From positions 4,787,501 to 4,851,500 of the forward strand of contig OX031060.1 of assembly GCA_943736015.1 (NCBI GenBank): 64,000 bases of DNA. The letters are read 5' to 3'. Positions 33,301 to 48,300 of the stretch are shown here, one piece after another. Under the pieces are notes generated by a model. That model was given only the letters and a program-made list of their open reading frames with translations, did no database searches and was not told where the DNA came from. The first letter of the stretch is position 1, and the number at the start of each line of letters is the position of its first letter. The position numbers and the translations under genes were made by a program. This stretch comes from Tridacna crocea (Eukaryota; Mollusca; Bivalvia; Cardiida; Cardiidae).

Positions 33301-36300
33301 AGATACCTAGCATTTTCTCTTTTCTTCACAATATTTTAAACCTTTCAAAGATAGCTCATATCATTTATGCAGCATCAAATTTTTCACCTGGAAATACTTT
33401 CGGTATAGACCTGTCTGAATTTTGTTATCTGGTGACAAGAAACTTTATGAAGATCAAATATAACCTGGTGTAAGAGCCTTGTTATTCAGCTTGAAATATA
33501 TTTAATCCATAACCACACAATTCCTACTTTTGAAACCCCTGAGAAAGGAGCCTTTAGAAAACATTGTGGGAAAAGGAGAAAATGCTGGTAACCAGCATTT
33601 TCTCCTTTTCCCACAATGTTTTCTACCCTTCACAAAAAACAAATTTCAAATTTTCAGTCACTTTTATTTTGTCTTCTGCAAATGCTTTCAATTTTGACCA
33701 GTGTAAAATATTGTTGTTTGGTAATGGGTTAATCATATGTTATTTGGAAGTTATTTTTTATACGTTGCCATAATATGAACAAATAGGTCTTGCTCCAAAT
33801 CCCAAGAAGCTCATTCCTTTTATTCCTTGGATTGCAACCTCCAACCACCTGGGCCAAAGTTTTTGCCGAGGATAAATGTTAGTCAAGACTTGGAATGACT
33901 GGCAATTTCACTTGTAAACCATCATTTCAAAAGCATCAATAGGTAAACCAGCATTTTCTCCTTTTCCCACAATGTTTTTTTTCCTTCCTGAAACAAATTT
34001 CAAATTTCTAGTCACTTTTATCTTAACAGCTGCAAATGCTTTCAGTTTGGACCAGTACAAAATTTTGTTGTTTGGTAAAGAGTTAATAAAGGGTATACTC
34101 AACATCAATGAAAACATCCTGAATACTTTCTATTTTTAGCTGACAAAGCCTACAGAGACATGAAGGTGAATAAGATGAGCCAGTCTATCATTGTGTCTGG
34201 AGAATCTGGTGCCGGAAAGACAGAATCTACAAAATACATCCTGAAATATCTGACAGATAACTGGGGCAGCCATGCTGGACCTATTGAGCAAAGAATTGTA
34301 GAATGTATGTATGTTTAGAATATTATCTCTTTTATTCAAATCTAGAAGTCGTCTATATGTTTTAACTCTTTTCCAAACGACAAAATTTAGACAAGTCCAA
34401 AATGAGAGCATTTGCAGACGACAAAATAAATGTGAATTAAAAAGTGAAATTTAATTTGCAAAGGGTAGAAAATATTGTTGGAAAAGGAGAAAATGCTGGT
34501 TATGAATTGTATCTTCATACATGCTCTTTTTAAGATATAGTAACCAGTATTTTCTCCTTTTCCCACAATATTTTCAAGAGCTTTCTCTGTCAGGGTAGGT
34601 AATACTTGTGATCATTCAGTAGAGAATTACATTTATAATCATATCTTCTCACATACTCTTTTTTCAGCTAACCCTCTCCTCGAAGCTTTCGGCAATGCTA
34701 AGACCGTCAGAAACAACAACAGTAGTAGATTTGGAAAGTTTATAGAAATTCATTTTGACCACAAGGTAAGTCACAGACTGTTGAACCACCAAATAGGTGC
34801 ACCTTTCTTTGTAACTGTACTAGACCTTTGCCAATCATTCGGTTTAGCCAATCAGAAGTTGTGTTACTAACAAATTTAGAAAACCCTGGAGAATAAGACT
34901 AAGAATATTCTCGAGAATGGTTGGTGAATACGGGCCCAGGGCTTGTTTGGAAAAAAGTTAACCCATTACCACACATTCCCTACTTTTGATGACCCTGAGA
35001 AAGAGGCCTTTTGAAAACATTATGGGAAAAGGAGAAAATGCTGGTAACCAGCATTTTCTCCTTTTTCCACAAAGTTTTCTAACATTCCCAAAACATATTT
35101 CAATTGTTAAGTCACATTAATTTTATCTTGTCGACTGCAAATGCTTTCAGTCTGGAAAAGTCTAAGATTTTCTTGTGTGTGTTGTAAAGAGTTAAGACAA
35201 TTAGCCAAAGTGTTGCAACTCCAAGATTTTGCAGGCCAGAAAGTATTGACAGTATAGTTCAAACATCAGACTGTGTATTTTGTACAGGCTGATCGATATC
35301 CACATTGTCTGTAAAATGTGCACCTTGCCCTCCAAAGGTTGAAAAAATGTGTAAAACAATGACAAACCAGATTGTTTTCTTCTTTCCAGCAAACTGTTGT
35401 AGGAGGATTTATATCTCACTACTTGTTGGAGAAATCTCGTATCTGTGTGCAGAGCAAGGAGGAGAGGAACTATCATATATTCTACAGGATGTGTGCCGGA
35501 GCTCCGAAAGATCTACAGCAGAAGTTACAGCTAGCCTCACCCGATCAGTTTCACGTAGGTTATTGTAGACGATGACTGTGTTATGTTGCTGATCGTCTTT
35601 GTATTGTCTGTGGTCAATTTAGTATTTTACATGCAGTTTTTGGAAATATTTCAATGACATAGAATAAATGATACTGTATACAGTTTGTAACATTGCATGG
35701 GGAAACTTTCTTTAGATTTAACCCTTTACCAAGCAATTCCTGGTTTTCATGTTCCTGAGAAAGAAGCCTTTTGAAAACATTGTGGGAAAAGGAGAAAATG
35801 CTGGTAACCAGCATTTTCTCCTTTTCCCACAATGTTTTCTACCCTTCCCAAAACAAAACTTAAATGTTTGAGTCACATTAATTTTGTCATCTGCAAATGC
35901 TTTTGCTTTGGACAATTCAAAAATTTTGTCATTTGGTAAAGGGTTAATGCTGCAGGAAACATTGTTAAAAAAAAAAAAGAGTAATTTTTTTCAGCTACAA
36001 AATATTTTTCTTAGATCTTCACTGCAATAAGGAAAAAGTCAAACCCTACTTGACCAAGTCTGCCCGTAAGCAATTTGGTACATCAGGGATTGAAAATTTA
36101 CCTATTGAAAGAGCTGTATTCCATGTATCATATGAATCAAACAATTCCCAGTTTTCAATGCATGATTGTTATCATTGTAGTTTTGTCTGTCTGAACTTTT
36201 CTGAGACCCCCTGTATTGTAATATATGTTCTGTTGTTTAAGTATTGTTTATCTTTCTCTATCTTTTCCTTCTTTTTTCCCTGAAAGAAATGTAAAAATGC

Positions 36301-39300
36301 AACTTTAAAGTTTAAGTAAGTTTTATCTTTTGAGCCAACTATTCATTTGTCATCTGCAAATGCTTTTGATTTGGACAATTTTAAAAGTTTGTTGTGTGCT
36401 AGAGAATCTAAAGAGAAGCATTGAAAAGATTTTTTTTTTTCAGTGACACTGAAAATAATACTTGTATTGGGAAAGTCACTTTCTATGAAGCGGTTGCTAT
36501 GTTTTCCTCGATGGTTATGAAAAGCAGTTCATTGTAAGGTTATGTAAGGTTAAGTCATTACCAAACGACAAAATTTTAGGCTTGTCCAAATCCAAAGCAT
36601 TTGCAGATGACAAAATAAAAGAGACTGAAAATTAGAAATTTGTTTTGTGAAGGGTAGAAAACATTGTGGGAAGAAAAAAAAATTCTGGTAACCAGCAATG
36701 TTTTGTAAAGGCTTCTTTCTCAGGGTTGTCAAAAGTAAGGCAATTTTGGTTTAAACACAATAGAACATGTTTTAGTGGCCATGTGATCAAAATATTTGTC
36801 TGATTTTGAATATTATAACTAAGCCTGTGTTAACCCTTTACTCCATAGATACTCATTTCTACGCATGGCTTGTAGGAGCCTTTGGAAAACATTGTGGCAA
36901 AAGGTGAAATTGCTCATCACGAGCAATTTCACCTTTTGCCACAATGTTTTCTATGCTGTCAAAAAGTGTCATATACACATAAGAAATGGCTTCATCCTTG
37001 CTGTTATTTAAGGTCAATTAGAAATACCATAGAAATGCCGTATGGGGTAAAGGGTTAAACAGCTACTTGCCTAAAGCTGCCAGTGCTGTTTATTCCCTTT
37101 ATTTGGCTACTTAAGACAGGTTATGATAATGTGAATTACATTACACTCAATATTGTGATACATCAAGAACTTTTCATCCCTTCTGATAAATATGACTCTT
37201 GCTTGTGTTTTCATGTGATACTCCAACAGTTTATGCCTTTTGTTGCTGGATGATTTCCTGTCTACCTGATCAATTACCCTTTACAAAAGATTGTATCGCT
37301 CTACACATCCGACATTGAAGGCTTTTGAAAACATATGGAAATGGGAGAAAATGCTTGTAATCAGCATATCCTCCTTATTCCACATTGTTTTCTTTAGTTC
37401 CATGAACAAATTCCACATTAGTCAAATATAATTGGTTCTTTGTAAATGCTTTCGCAAAGGATAAGTCTAGAATATCTTTCATTTGGATAAGATGTGTATC
37501 CTTAAAGCACTGAATACACGAAGTATTCCTTAAAAAAAAAAACACTGAAAATATTACAATTTCATGCAAGGCTGTTTAAGCTACAATTATGTGACTGAAA
37601 AGGAGGCGAGATCCAGGTTCTGGGCAGTCTGATCTTGAGCTACACTGTCTGTTTAACTCTTTACCACACAATCCCATCTTTTAGATACCCTGAGAAAGAA
37701 GCCTTTTTGTTATCTGCAAATGCTTTCAATTTGGACCAGTCTATAATTTTGACATTGGTTAGAGAGTTGAGCAACATAGACTTTGTAAAGCTCTGTAGGG
37801 GTTGACCCCCAGGCCTTTCACAATTATTATTGTTTTTGAGGTGAGTGTAGATCAGTGATCAAACTGCACATTTTGTGCAGTCTGATCCTTGATTTACACT
37901 GTCCGCCTTTCTAAAGTAGGGCAGACAGAAGAAATGAAGAAAAATATGATTGGGTTAATTTGGTGCACTAGGGGTTAGTTGTGTAAATGTCTCCAGTAAT
38001 TCATGCTGTTTGTTGCTGTTTGTTGCTCTTGTGTATTTGATAATCTGTCTTCCTGGTCATTAACTGTCTCCATTTTCTGCATGCTGTATAGTATTTGGCC
38101 CGTGGTAACACCCAGTATTTTGTACGCAAGGAAAACGAGAAAAACCTCAGCAACGACAGAAAAAGCAATATGGTAAGTATGTTTTTATTTATGTGAAAGA
38201 AGTTAAAGTAACAGCTCAATTAGTGCACTGGCCAATGTGAAAAAACTGTATTTCTGCTGAAAAGGTTGAACAAAGAAATTTTCTGCCACAAAATCTAGGG
38301 GCAAAATCCTAAAAGAATGAGTTTCTTTAAAAGTTAAACCCTGTATCAAATAATCTAATGGTTGTTACACACATTTTGCAGACATATTTATAGATTTACT
38401 TCTAAGTACTCTCCAAGGATTGTTTGGTAAAGTGTTAAAGACTGGCAAGAATTAGCACCGGAATTTCAATATTTTCATTCCTTGTCTGTCAAACTGAAAA
38501 CACTGTTTTTCTTTCATTCACTTAATTTCTATATATTGTTCTGAGGTTCACTTCCATGACTTCAGAACTAGAACATTTTTAATTTCAAGCTGTTTGATTT
38601 CCATTTATAGACCTGAAATGATATTTAGATGTCACTTTTGCAGTTTTTGAAGAGTGGCAGCCTTCATGACCCAGTTATTGATGATGTAAGAGACTTCAAG
38701 GTGTGTGATGATGCAATGGCCCATCTTGGCATGACAGAGACAGAACGGTTCTCTGTGTTCACTATTGTTGCATCTGTCCTGCACCTTGGTAACATTGGCT
38801 TTGAGGATAATCATGAAGATACCAAGGGTAAGGCTATTATCTCCATACTAGTCAATGAAATTTTAAAGGAAAGAGCTTAAATGACAAAATTTTGGACAAG
38901 TTCAAATTGAAACCATTTGCAGACGACAAAATAAGTGAATCAAAAATTTGAATTTGAATTGGAAAGGGTAGGAAACATTGTAGGAAAAGGAGAAAATGCT
39001 GGTAACCACCATTTTCTCCTTTTCACACAGTCATGTCTTCTACTCTTTCCAAGACAAATTTTGTTTTTCAATTTGCATTTATTTTGTCATCTGCAAATGT
39101 TTTCAATTTGGAAAGGTCTGAAATACTGTCATTTGGTAGAGTTAAAATGGCGTTATACTGCAAATCAATCAACCGTTAACTCTTTGCCATATAACAGAAT
39201 TATAGACTGGTCCATATCAAAAGCATTTGCAGACAACTACATAAAAAAAAATTGAAATTTGAATTGGGAAGGGTAGAAAACATTTGGAGAAAAGGAGAAA

Positions 39301-42300
39301 GGCTTCTTTTTCAGGATTGTTAAAAGTCGGGATTGTGTGGAAAAGAGTGAATGTTTTTTGAAAGCCACCTTTTCAGAATTGTTAAAATCCAGTACCTGAC
39401 AGTAAAAAATATCTCGCCCACGTATTTCCAGGTGGCTGTATGGTTTCGCCCAGTTCCGAGAAGTCATTACAAATAGCGTCGGTACTTCTTGGAGTCGAGA
39501 AAGAGGAATTTAGAGAGGCCCTTATCACAAGAGTGATGCAAACTACAAGAGGTGGAGTCAAAGGCACTGCAATCAAGTGAGTGATTGGTCAATTTTGTAA
39601 CTAATTCAAGTCCGTGATTGGTCAATTTTGTTAACTAATTCAAGTCTGTGATGGGTCAGTTTTGTAAATGATAATATCATTTATAATTTGATGACTTGAC
39701 ACCTGAAAATATTTCAGAATGAGCTTTTTAAAAGTTTACAGAGAATTAAGTTTTTTTTCAGTGAAGATAAGCAATCATTTTAACCCTTTACCAAACAAGC
39801 CCTGGTTTTTACGTGTCTGCAGTAGAAGTCTTTGAAAATACTGTGGGAACAGGAGAAATTGCTCATAATGAGCAATTTCTCATTTTCCCACAGTATTTTC
39901 TACCCTTTTTGAGAATTTTCTGCAATTTTCTCCAAATCTAAAATTGTCGTCTGCAAACTCTTTCGGTTTGGAAGGGTCCAAAATTTGTTGTTTGGGAAAG
40001 GGTTAACCCATTACCACACAATCCCTACTTTTGACGCCCCTGAGAAAGAAGCATTTTGAAAACACTGTGGGAAAAGGAGAAAATGCTGGTAACCAGTATT
40101 TTCTCCTTTTCCCACAGTGTTTTCTACCCTTCCCAGAATGAATTTCAATTTTTCAGTCACCTTTATTTTGTCGTCTGCAAATGCTTTCAATTTGGACCAG
40201 TCTAAAATTTTCTCATGTGGTAAAGAGTTAAACAATAGACACTTTTTTTTTTTTACATATTTGAAAAAAATTATCTTTACAAGGCTGAGGGTAGCCATTA
40301 TGTTTGTTGTACAAAGAGTCATAACAACTTAGTTTTTGGATCAATTTGTCTGAAAATTTCAAATTTTATCTGTTAACCATTTACCAAACAACCAAAATTT
40401 ATACTTGTCCAAATTGAAAGCACTTGCAGATGACAAAATAAATGTGGTTCAAAAATTGAAATTCTTTTGGGGAAGGGTAGAAAACATTGTGGGAAAAGGA
40501 GAAAATGCTGGTTACCAGCATTTTCTCCTTTTCCTACAATGTTTTTAAAAGGCTTCTTTCTCAGGGTCGTTAAAAGTCGGGATTGTGTGGTAAAGAGTTA
40601 ATGAATGGATCTTGCACCTAAGAAAAAATTTGTAACAGCTGTAGTAGTTTTGTTTTGATTAACTCTTTACCTTACTATCCTGACTTTTAATGAACCTATG
40701 AAAGAAAGCTTTTCAAAACATTGTTGGGGGAAAGGAGAAAATGTTGGTTACCAGCATTTTCTCATTTTCCCACATTGTTCCCTGCCCTTCCCAAATCAAA
40801 TCTCAATTTCTGATTCACATTAAGAATTTTAAGTTTTTAGTCTGCAAATGCTTTAAGTTTAGACTGGTCCAAAATTTTGTTATTTGGTAAAGAGTTAACA
40901 AATTCCACAAACTTTTTGCTCAACTCTCGTATGTATGACTTCGACAAGTGAGCGTTTTTTTTGTGTGTATGATTTTTAAGGCCGTCAGTTTTAGATGTGA
41001 TTAAGACCACATAATTATTCTGTAGGTTTGAACAGTTTAACAACCAGTCATGAGTTTTAAAAACCCTAGAAAAAGAGTATTTTGAAAATATTGTAGGAAA
41101 AGAGTGAATGCTAGTTACCAGCATTTTCACTTTTCTACACAATGTTTTCTACCTACTGTATAGCAAAACCAGCCATTTGATCCTTTACTAAATAAATCTT
41201 GGTTTTAACATCCCAGAGGAAGATGCTTTTTGAAAACATGGGACAAGTAGAAAATACTGATAACCAGCATTTTCTGCTATTCCCACAAAGTTTTCGACTC
41301 TGCCAAAGAGCTTCGGTTCATTTGTGCCACTTTTAGATTTGTTGTCTACCGATGCTTTCAGTTTTGGAAGAGCCTTGAGTTTATCCTTTAGTAAAGATTT
41401 GAAAGCATTTGCAGACGACAAAATAACAGTGACTCAAAATTTGAAATTTGATCTTGTAAGAGTAGAAAACTGTGGGAAAAGGAGAAAATGCTGGTAACCA
41501 GCATTTTCTCCTTTTCCCACAATGTTTTCTAAAGGCTTCTTTCTCGGGGTCGTCAAAAGTAGGAATTGTGTGGAAATGGGGTGAATGCATATTTTATCCA
41601 CTTCAAGTACTTTCAGTTTGGACAAGTCTAAAATATTGATATCTGGTAAAGAGTGACATCATCTACAGGATGTGGTATTTGGATAAAAAGTCTTAACCAA
41701 TCACTACCTTTGTTACAGAGTTTTAGCCAATAAGGATGCAGGAGAAATAATCATGTAAGAAACAGACAGAAACTTTACACTGACAAATCATTCCTCGACT
41801 TATATCTATACAGATCTTCCTTCCTGTCCCTCATTGCAAATCTTGATTATGCTTACACCGTTTTAACCCTTAAAGTGCCTTTTATGATATAGTTGGTTTT
41901 TTGGCCAGTGTAGATCAAGATCAGACTGCACGAAACATGCATTCTGATCTTTGATCTACACAGTACGCTTAGCTTAACCCATTATCACACAATCCCTACT
42001 TTTGACGCCCCTGAGAAAGAAGCCTTTAGAAAACATTGTGGGGAAAGGAGAAAATGCTGGTAACCAGCATTTTCTCCTTTTCCCACAATGTTTTCTACCA
42101 TTCGCAAAACAAATTTCAAATTTTCAGTCATTTTTATTTTGTCGTCTGCAATGCTTTCGATTTGGACAAGTCTAAAATTTTGTCGCTTGGTAATGAGTTA
42201 AACGCCATAGACAATAATAACCATCATATATGCAAACATTTCGGTCTTGTTTCAAGGCTGAATATGTCTGTAAGGTTTATTAGGCATGCTAAGGGTTAAC

Positions 42301-45300
42301 AATGGTATAAAAAGAGAAGGGATTCTATTGGTCTCTTTGCTGCTTGTTTGTTCTTCACAAATGTTTGTAGTTTCATCTGGATAACTTTGCCTAGCAGTTG
42401 AGTCTTTATTATTGAGAAAAATTTTCCAGGATTTTCTTTTCATTAGTTAGAAATTATTTTAAGATTGTTTACAATTTTTATATGGTTACATGGCAGTTGT
42501 AATAGATGTGTCATTATGAATTTACAGGAGTTAAGCCTATCTTATCAGAGTTTTTGTGACCCTGATTAACTCATAACCAAACAACAATATTTTAGGCATG
42601 TCCAGATTGAAAGCATTTGCAGACGACTAACTAAAAGTAACTGATAATTTGAAATTTGTTTTGTGAAGGGTAGGAAACATTGTGGGAAAAGGAGAAAATG
42701 CTGGTTACCAGGATTTTCTCCTTTTCCCTTACTGTTTTCAAAAGGCTTTGTCCTCAGAGTTGTTAAAATCGGGATTGTGAGGTAAAGAGTTAGAGGCCCT
42801 GAAAAAAAAGGCTTTTTAACCCTTTATCAAACAATCCCTTGTTTTTACTGCCCTGAGAGAGAAGCCTTTTGAAAACATCATGGGAAAAGGAGAAAATGCT
42901 GGTAACCAGCATTTTCTCCTTTTCGCACAATGTTTTCTTGCTTACTGGAAACAAATTTTGCTTTTTGAGTTACATTAATTCTGTTGTCTGCAAGTGCTTT
43001 CAATTTGGACCAGTCTAAAATTTTGTTGTTATGGAAAGGGTTAAAACATTGGGTGAATGAGAAAATGCTGATAATCAGTATTTGCTCCTTTCCCACAGTG
43101 TTTTTCTACCATGAAAATAGAAATAATCATTTGAATGACATTTATTTTGTTGTCTGCAAATGCTCTAAATTTGGGCGAGCCCAAAACTTTGAAGCTTGGT
43201 ATTGTTAGTTAAATGGTACAATAGGAAAAATAAGTTAAAATGAAGTAGCTGAAACAAGAAATTTTGCATACACAAGTCTGATGTGGAAATTGAATTTTAA
43301 TAGAATTTTTTTTAAATGCTCAGAGAATTTTTAGATTTTTAATGCTTATTATTTTATAGATTTGTGCTAGTAGCTTTATCTAAGTCACAATTTGATTGAT
43401 TCTTATTGATCAAGAGCCCAGAAATGCTTGCTAGTTACCCAGTAGACTTTTGATTCAATCTTTACCACATGCTTTTAAGTTCTAACAAACCTAGCAAAGA
43501 ACGTGTTTAAAAACATTTAAATTCTTTTCTACAAAATACTTTGAATTTGGACGAGCCCAAAATATAGTTCAGTGGTAAAGAGTTAACTGTCAGACAGTAT
43601 TGCTTTGAAGGAACCATGATATATGCAACTGTTGGACTGCGAAAATTTCATGCCCTTTGGCTCAATGCACTCTGTACAAAACATACAGAGTTTGTTGTCC
43701 AGGGCTTTGATCCCAGCCGAGTCAAATTCCTTTGAAAGGTCATTGCAACAGAATTCTTTCTCTTTAAACCTTTACCACACAATCCGGAGTTTTAACGACC
43801 TTGAGAAAAGGTGGTATAGAAAACATTGTGCAAAAAGAAGAAAATACTGGTAACAAGCAGTATTTTAGCCATGTCCAAATTAAACGCATCTTGCAGATAA
43901 CAATATCAGTGAGGCTCAAATGATGTAAATTTTCTTTGATAGAGAAGAAAACATTGAGAGGGAAAGAAGAAAATGCTGGTTACCAGCATTTTCTTCTTTT
44001 CCCACAATGTTTTCAAAAGGCTTCTTTTCCAGGAAAGCTAAAGTCAGCATTGTGTGGTAAAGGGTTAAACAATGATGAACCAAAGATGAACCAATTTTGT
44101 GTATGAAGAAAAGTGAACATTACCTTGGAAAGGGTGTGTCGAGCCCTGGTAGCCTAGTTGATGGCATACAGGACTTGAGATCAGGAGGTCGCTGGTTCAA
44201 TTCTGGGCACGGCCAATTTCTTTTCGAGGATTGATGATAGTCATTGCAACAGGATGCATGTCTCTCACACCTCCGACCATTATTTTGACGATAGTTAAGT
44301 AGGAAAGCAGCCAGTGGCTTGGAAAGAATATTGTGCAGAGTACTGGTAAAAGAAACTGAAGGAAAGCATGGACAGGTATACTGGGTGCCACGATATGACT
44401 AAAATAATGTTGAAAATTTGTTAAACATTATTGTAATCAACCACTGAAGCAATTGCACTCCTCTTGTCCCCAAAGTGCTTGCACAAAAGTATTCAATCTA
44501 CATTATATTCTCCTCCTTCATACTTAACCCTTATTCTGACCAAAACATGTAATTTTACCTCTTTCAACCCTTGGCTCTTTCCTTACTGGAGACAACACCA
44601 GAAGCTTTTGTGGACAGTGTAGATCAAGATCAGACTGCATGTTCCATGCAGTCTGACCTCAGATCTACTCTGTCCACCACTGTATTTTTTTACCATGACC
44701 AAACAATGTCTTCATTTGTAGGGGAATTATGTTTGTAACCATTGAAAATGTGAAATTTATTATATCCCCGCAAAACAAATATTTTTTATATCCCCGCAAA
44801 ACAAATGTCAAAACAAATGTCATACTGGAATCAGCCTGTCCATCTGTTTGTCTGTCCATTTGTTCGTCCATGTCTCCGTCTGTGTACAAAATACTGGTAA
44901 TTTTGTGATGCAAACTCCTCCTATAATTTTCCTTCAATTTTATTGAAACTTTGCTCTAGACTGATCATATATTGAAGATTTGCAACACAATTTTCAAGTA
45001 TCAACTCTTCCTAGTTGAGGAATTGTCTCCCCTTGAACTTGACACTTTTTTTCTGTCAATGTGCGGGGGTATTAAGTCACATTCAGTGACAGCTCTAGTT
45101 TAATTTGTTATGAAAGGAAATAGTTAGTTCCCTATATAAACCCAATGGACAGAAGAAAATACTGGTCAGCAGCACTTTCACGTTTTCCTGTACTATTTCT
45201 TTTCTTAAAACAATCAATAAGCTACAAATGATTTGACTTATGCAAATTGCTTTAATTTAGAAAGGAGAAAGGCCTTGATTGTTTACCCAATTAGAAAGTT

Positions 45301-48300
45301 GTGTTACTTTCAAATTTAGAAAAAACTTGGAGAATACCATTACTGATATCCTTAGATCGGTTGTTAATCCTTTCCCAAATGACAAATTTTAGACTCTTCC
45401 AAACTGAAAGAGTTTGCAGACGATAATTCTAACTTCCATAACAATGGCAGAAGATTATCCAAATGGGCAGAAAACATTGTGGGAAAAGGAGAAATTGCTT
45501 GTTAAGAGCAATTTCTCCTTTTCCTGCATTGTTTTCAAAAGACTTGTACTGCAGACGTGTGAAAACAAGGGCTTGTTTGGGAAAGGGTTAAATATACACC
45601 CTGCTTTTGACTCTCTCATGTCAATCTGTCTGCTTTAAATAGGAACCTTGACGTGCAAGATAAATAAAACTAACATTCTTAGTTGGTAATGAAGATGGAG
45701 ATGTTGCAGTTTCACAAATTCTTTTGTCAAAGTATCTGGCAAATTTAGTTTAGCACAAAGACAAAACTTTAGACTTGTCCAAATTCAAAGCATTTCCAGA
45801 TAACAAAATTGATTTGACATATTAAAACTTGATGTTTGTTTCTGGAAGGGTAGAAAACATTATGGGGAAAGGAGAAAATGCTCGTTTCCAGCATTTTCTC
45901 CTTTCCCCTGTATGGTTTCTTATGTCTCAAGGTCGTTAAATCTCAGGATTGGGTAGTAAATAGTTAAGCCTGCGTTTCCTTGCCATAGAGGCATAATGCT
46001 ATTTCTATACTATCAGAGAGTGGTTTGGTTTGCTTTCTGGAGGTGAAATGTTTGCTTTGTGAATAATAATTGAAAAAAATCTTTTATCTATTAACAGTAT
46101 TAATTTTGTGCTTGGAGCTCTAAAAAGTAACTAATAATAATTTGTGAGAAGAATAATATTGCAGTGAGAGTAAACAGGAAAGTTTGAATGTGTGCATATC
46201 TAAGTCTTTGTGTTGACCCATTACCACACAACCCCTACTTTTGACACCCCTGAGAAAGAAGCCTTTAGAAAACATTGTGGGAAAAGGAGAAAATGCTGGT
46301 TAACAGCATTTTCTCCTTTTCCTACGTTTTCTACCCTTCACAAAACAAATTTCAAATTTTCAGTCACTTTTGTCGTCTGCAAATGCTTTCAATTGGAACA
46401 AGCCTATAATGTTGTCATTTAGTAAAGAGTTAAGAATAAAGAGAAGTCATTTTTAGCTCAGCTGTTTTTATGGAAGACATAGAGGTTATGTCGTAGGTCT
46501 GCCATCCAGCTTGTCATTTGTATGGTCATGCAAAACTTACAGAAGATATTCACTTCCAACTTGGACAACTTGCTAACTTTCAAGAGAAGAACCAATATAA
46601 CAAGGACAGATGACCATCAAAGTCTTTTTCACACAGTCATGCCCCTGTATTGGATGAAGAAATTTCAATAAAAATCAAGCAAGTGCTGCTAAGCATTGGC
46701 ACTTGCAGACAGTGCTCTTGTTTAACCCTTTCCTAAACAATCCCTGGTTTTCACGGGTCTGGAATAGCAGGCATTTGAAAACATTGTGGAAAAAGGAGAA
46801 AATGCTGGTTACCAGCATTTTCTCCTTTTCCCACAATGTTTTCTACCCTATCATAGACAGAAATCATCTTTTCAGCAGGAGTTGAATTGTCATCTGCAAA
46901 TGCTTTCAATTTGGTCTAGTCCAAAAATTTGTCGTTTGGGAAAGGGTTAAAGCAATGCAATCCTACCAGATAATTTCAAAACATATTACACACAAACTTT
47001 CCAGTGAATTCAAGTGTTAAATTTGATTATCCTAGTGAAAAAGGGTTTGTTTTATCTTTTAACCCATTACCACACAATCCCTACTTTTGAGGAGCCTGAG
47101 AAATAAGCCTTTAGAAAACATTGTGGAAAAAGGAGAAAATGCTGGTAACCAGCATTTTTTCCTTTTCCCACAATGTTTTCTTCCACTCCTAAAACAAATT
47201 TCAATTCCTGTGTCACATTCATTTTGTGGTCTGCAATTGCTTTCAATTTGGACCAGTCTAAAGTTTTGTCGTTTGGTAAAGAGTTTAAGCAATATAATCC
47301 TACCAGATGATTTCAAAACATATTACACACAAACTTTCCAGTGAATTCAAGTATCAAACTTGATGGTCCTGGTAAAAAAAGGGTTTGTTTTATCTTTCAA
47401 GTTAACACCACATAGTTTTTTGTCAGCTGGTACATGTTACTCATTTTGCAAATTAATCTGAATGGCACTCTGGTAATGATATATTCATTTTTGTCGAACA
47501 ATTGAATGAATGGTTATGTAGACTGGTCCTTTGACAAGCAGAGATGCGAGCAGTAGTAAATCTGCTGACGGGGCAGAATGACTGGTCACCATACTATTTG
47601 TATGTGCATGAAACGCCCTTTTCACAGAGCACATTTATTTTATCGTCTGCAAAGGCATTTAATTTGGAGCAGTCTAAAATTTTGTTATTTGGTAAAGGGT
47701 TGAAAAATTTTCTAATTGTTGTTTATAATTTATGTAAATTTATTGTTTTGAAAGTAGTTATTGCATTTAGACTTCTTCCGAATGACTAATTGTGCATGCA
47801 AAGATTTAAATATATTTACCTTTTTTCCCAGGTTTTGGCTTGAGGTGATATCCTGTTTAAAAAAAAAAAGTGTAGTAGCAGCTCTGATTGCTTGTGTGAG
47901 CAATCAGAACTGCTATGATAATAATAATAATGATAAATGCTGGAGCAGTGTTTTCAGCAAACTAAAACCAGTCATTATTCACATGTGTGTTATGAGAAAA
48001 AGGTGCTTTCTCCACATGGATGATAAGGCAAGATAGAACCTTATCGTGTGGTCTCCCATATTGGTCATGCACAGTTTCATATCATAATAACTTATTAACC
48101 CTTTACCTGATATGCCAATTTTAGGCTCTTCCATTTCAGCAGCAAATTTAGATATGATCTAAAAATATGGACAAATGAGGATGCAAATATCTGATTGAGT
48201 GGAAAACATTGTGGGAAAAGGAGAAATTGCTCGTTATGAGCAATTTCTCCTTTTCCAACAATGTTTTAAAAAGCTGTCTCTTGTTGATATGTCAAAATGA

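Noticed and set aside
36050..36283. Plus-strand open frame of 77 codons as an extra myosin exon
   Set aside because: No similarity to myosin; exons 6 and 7 already join in frame.
47872..47918. Small hairpin resembling a microRNA precursor
   Set aside because: Stem GCAGCTCTGATTGCT with its near complement is only about 17 bp with a tiny loop, shorter than a normal precursor.
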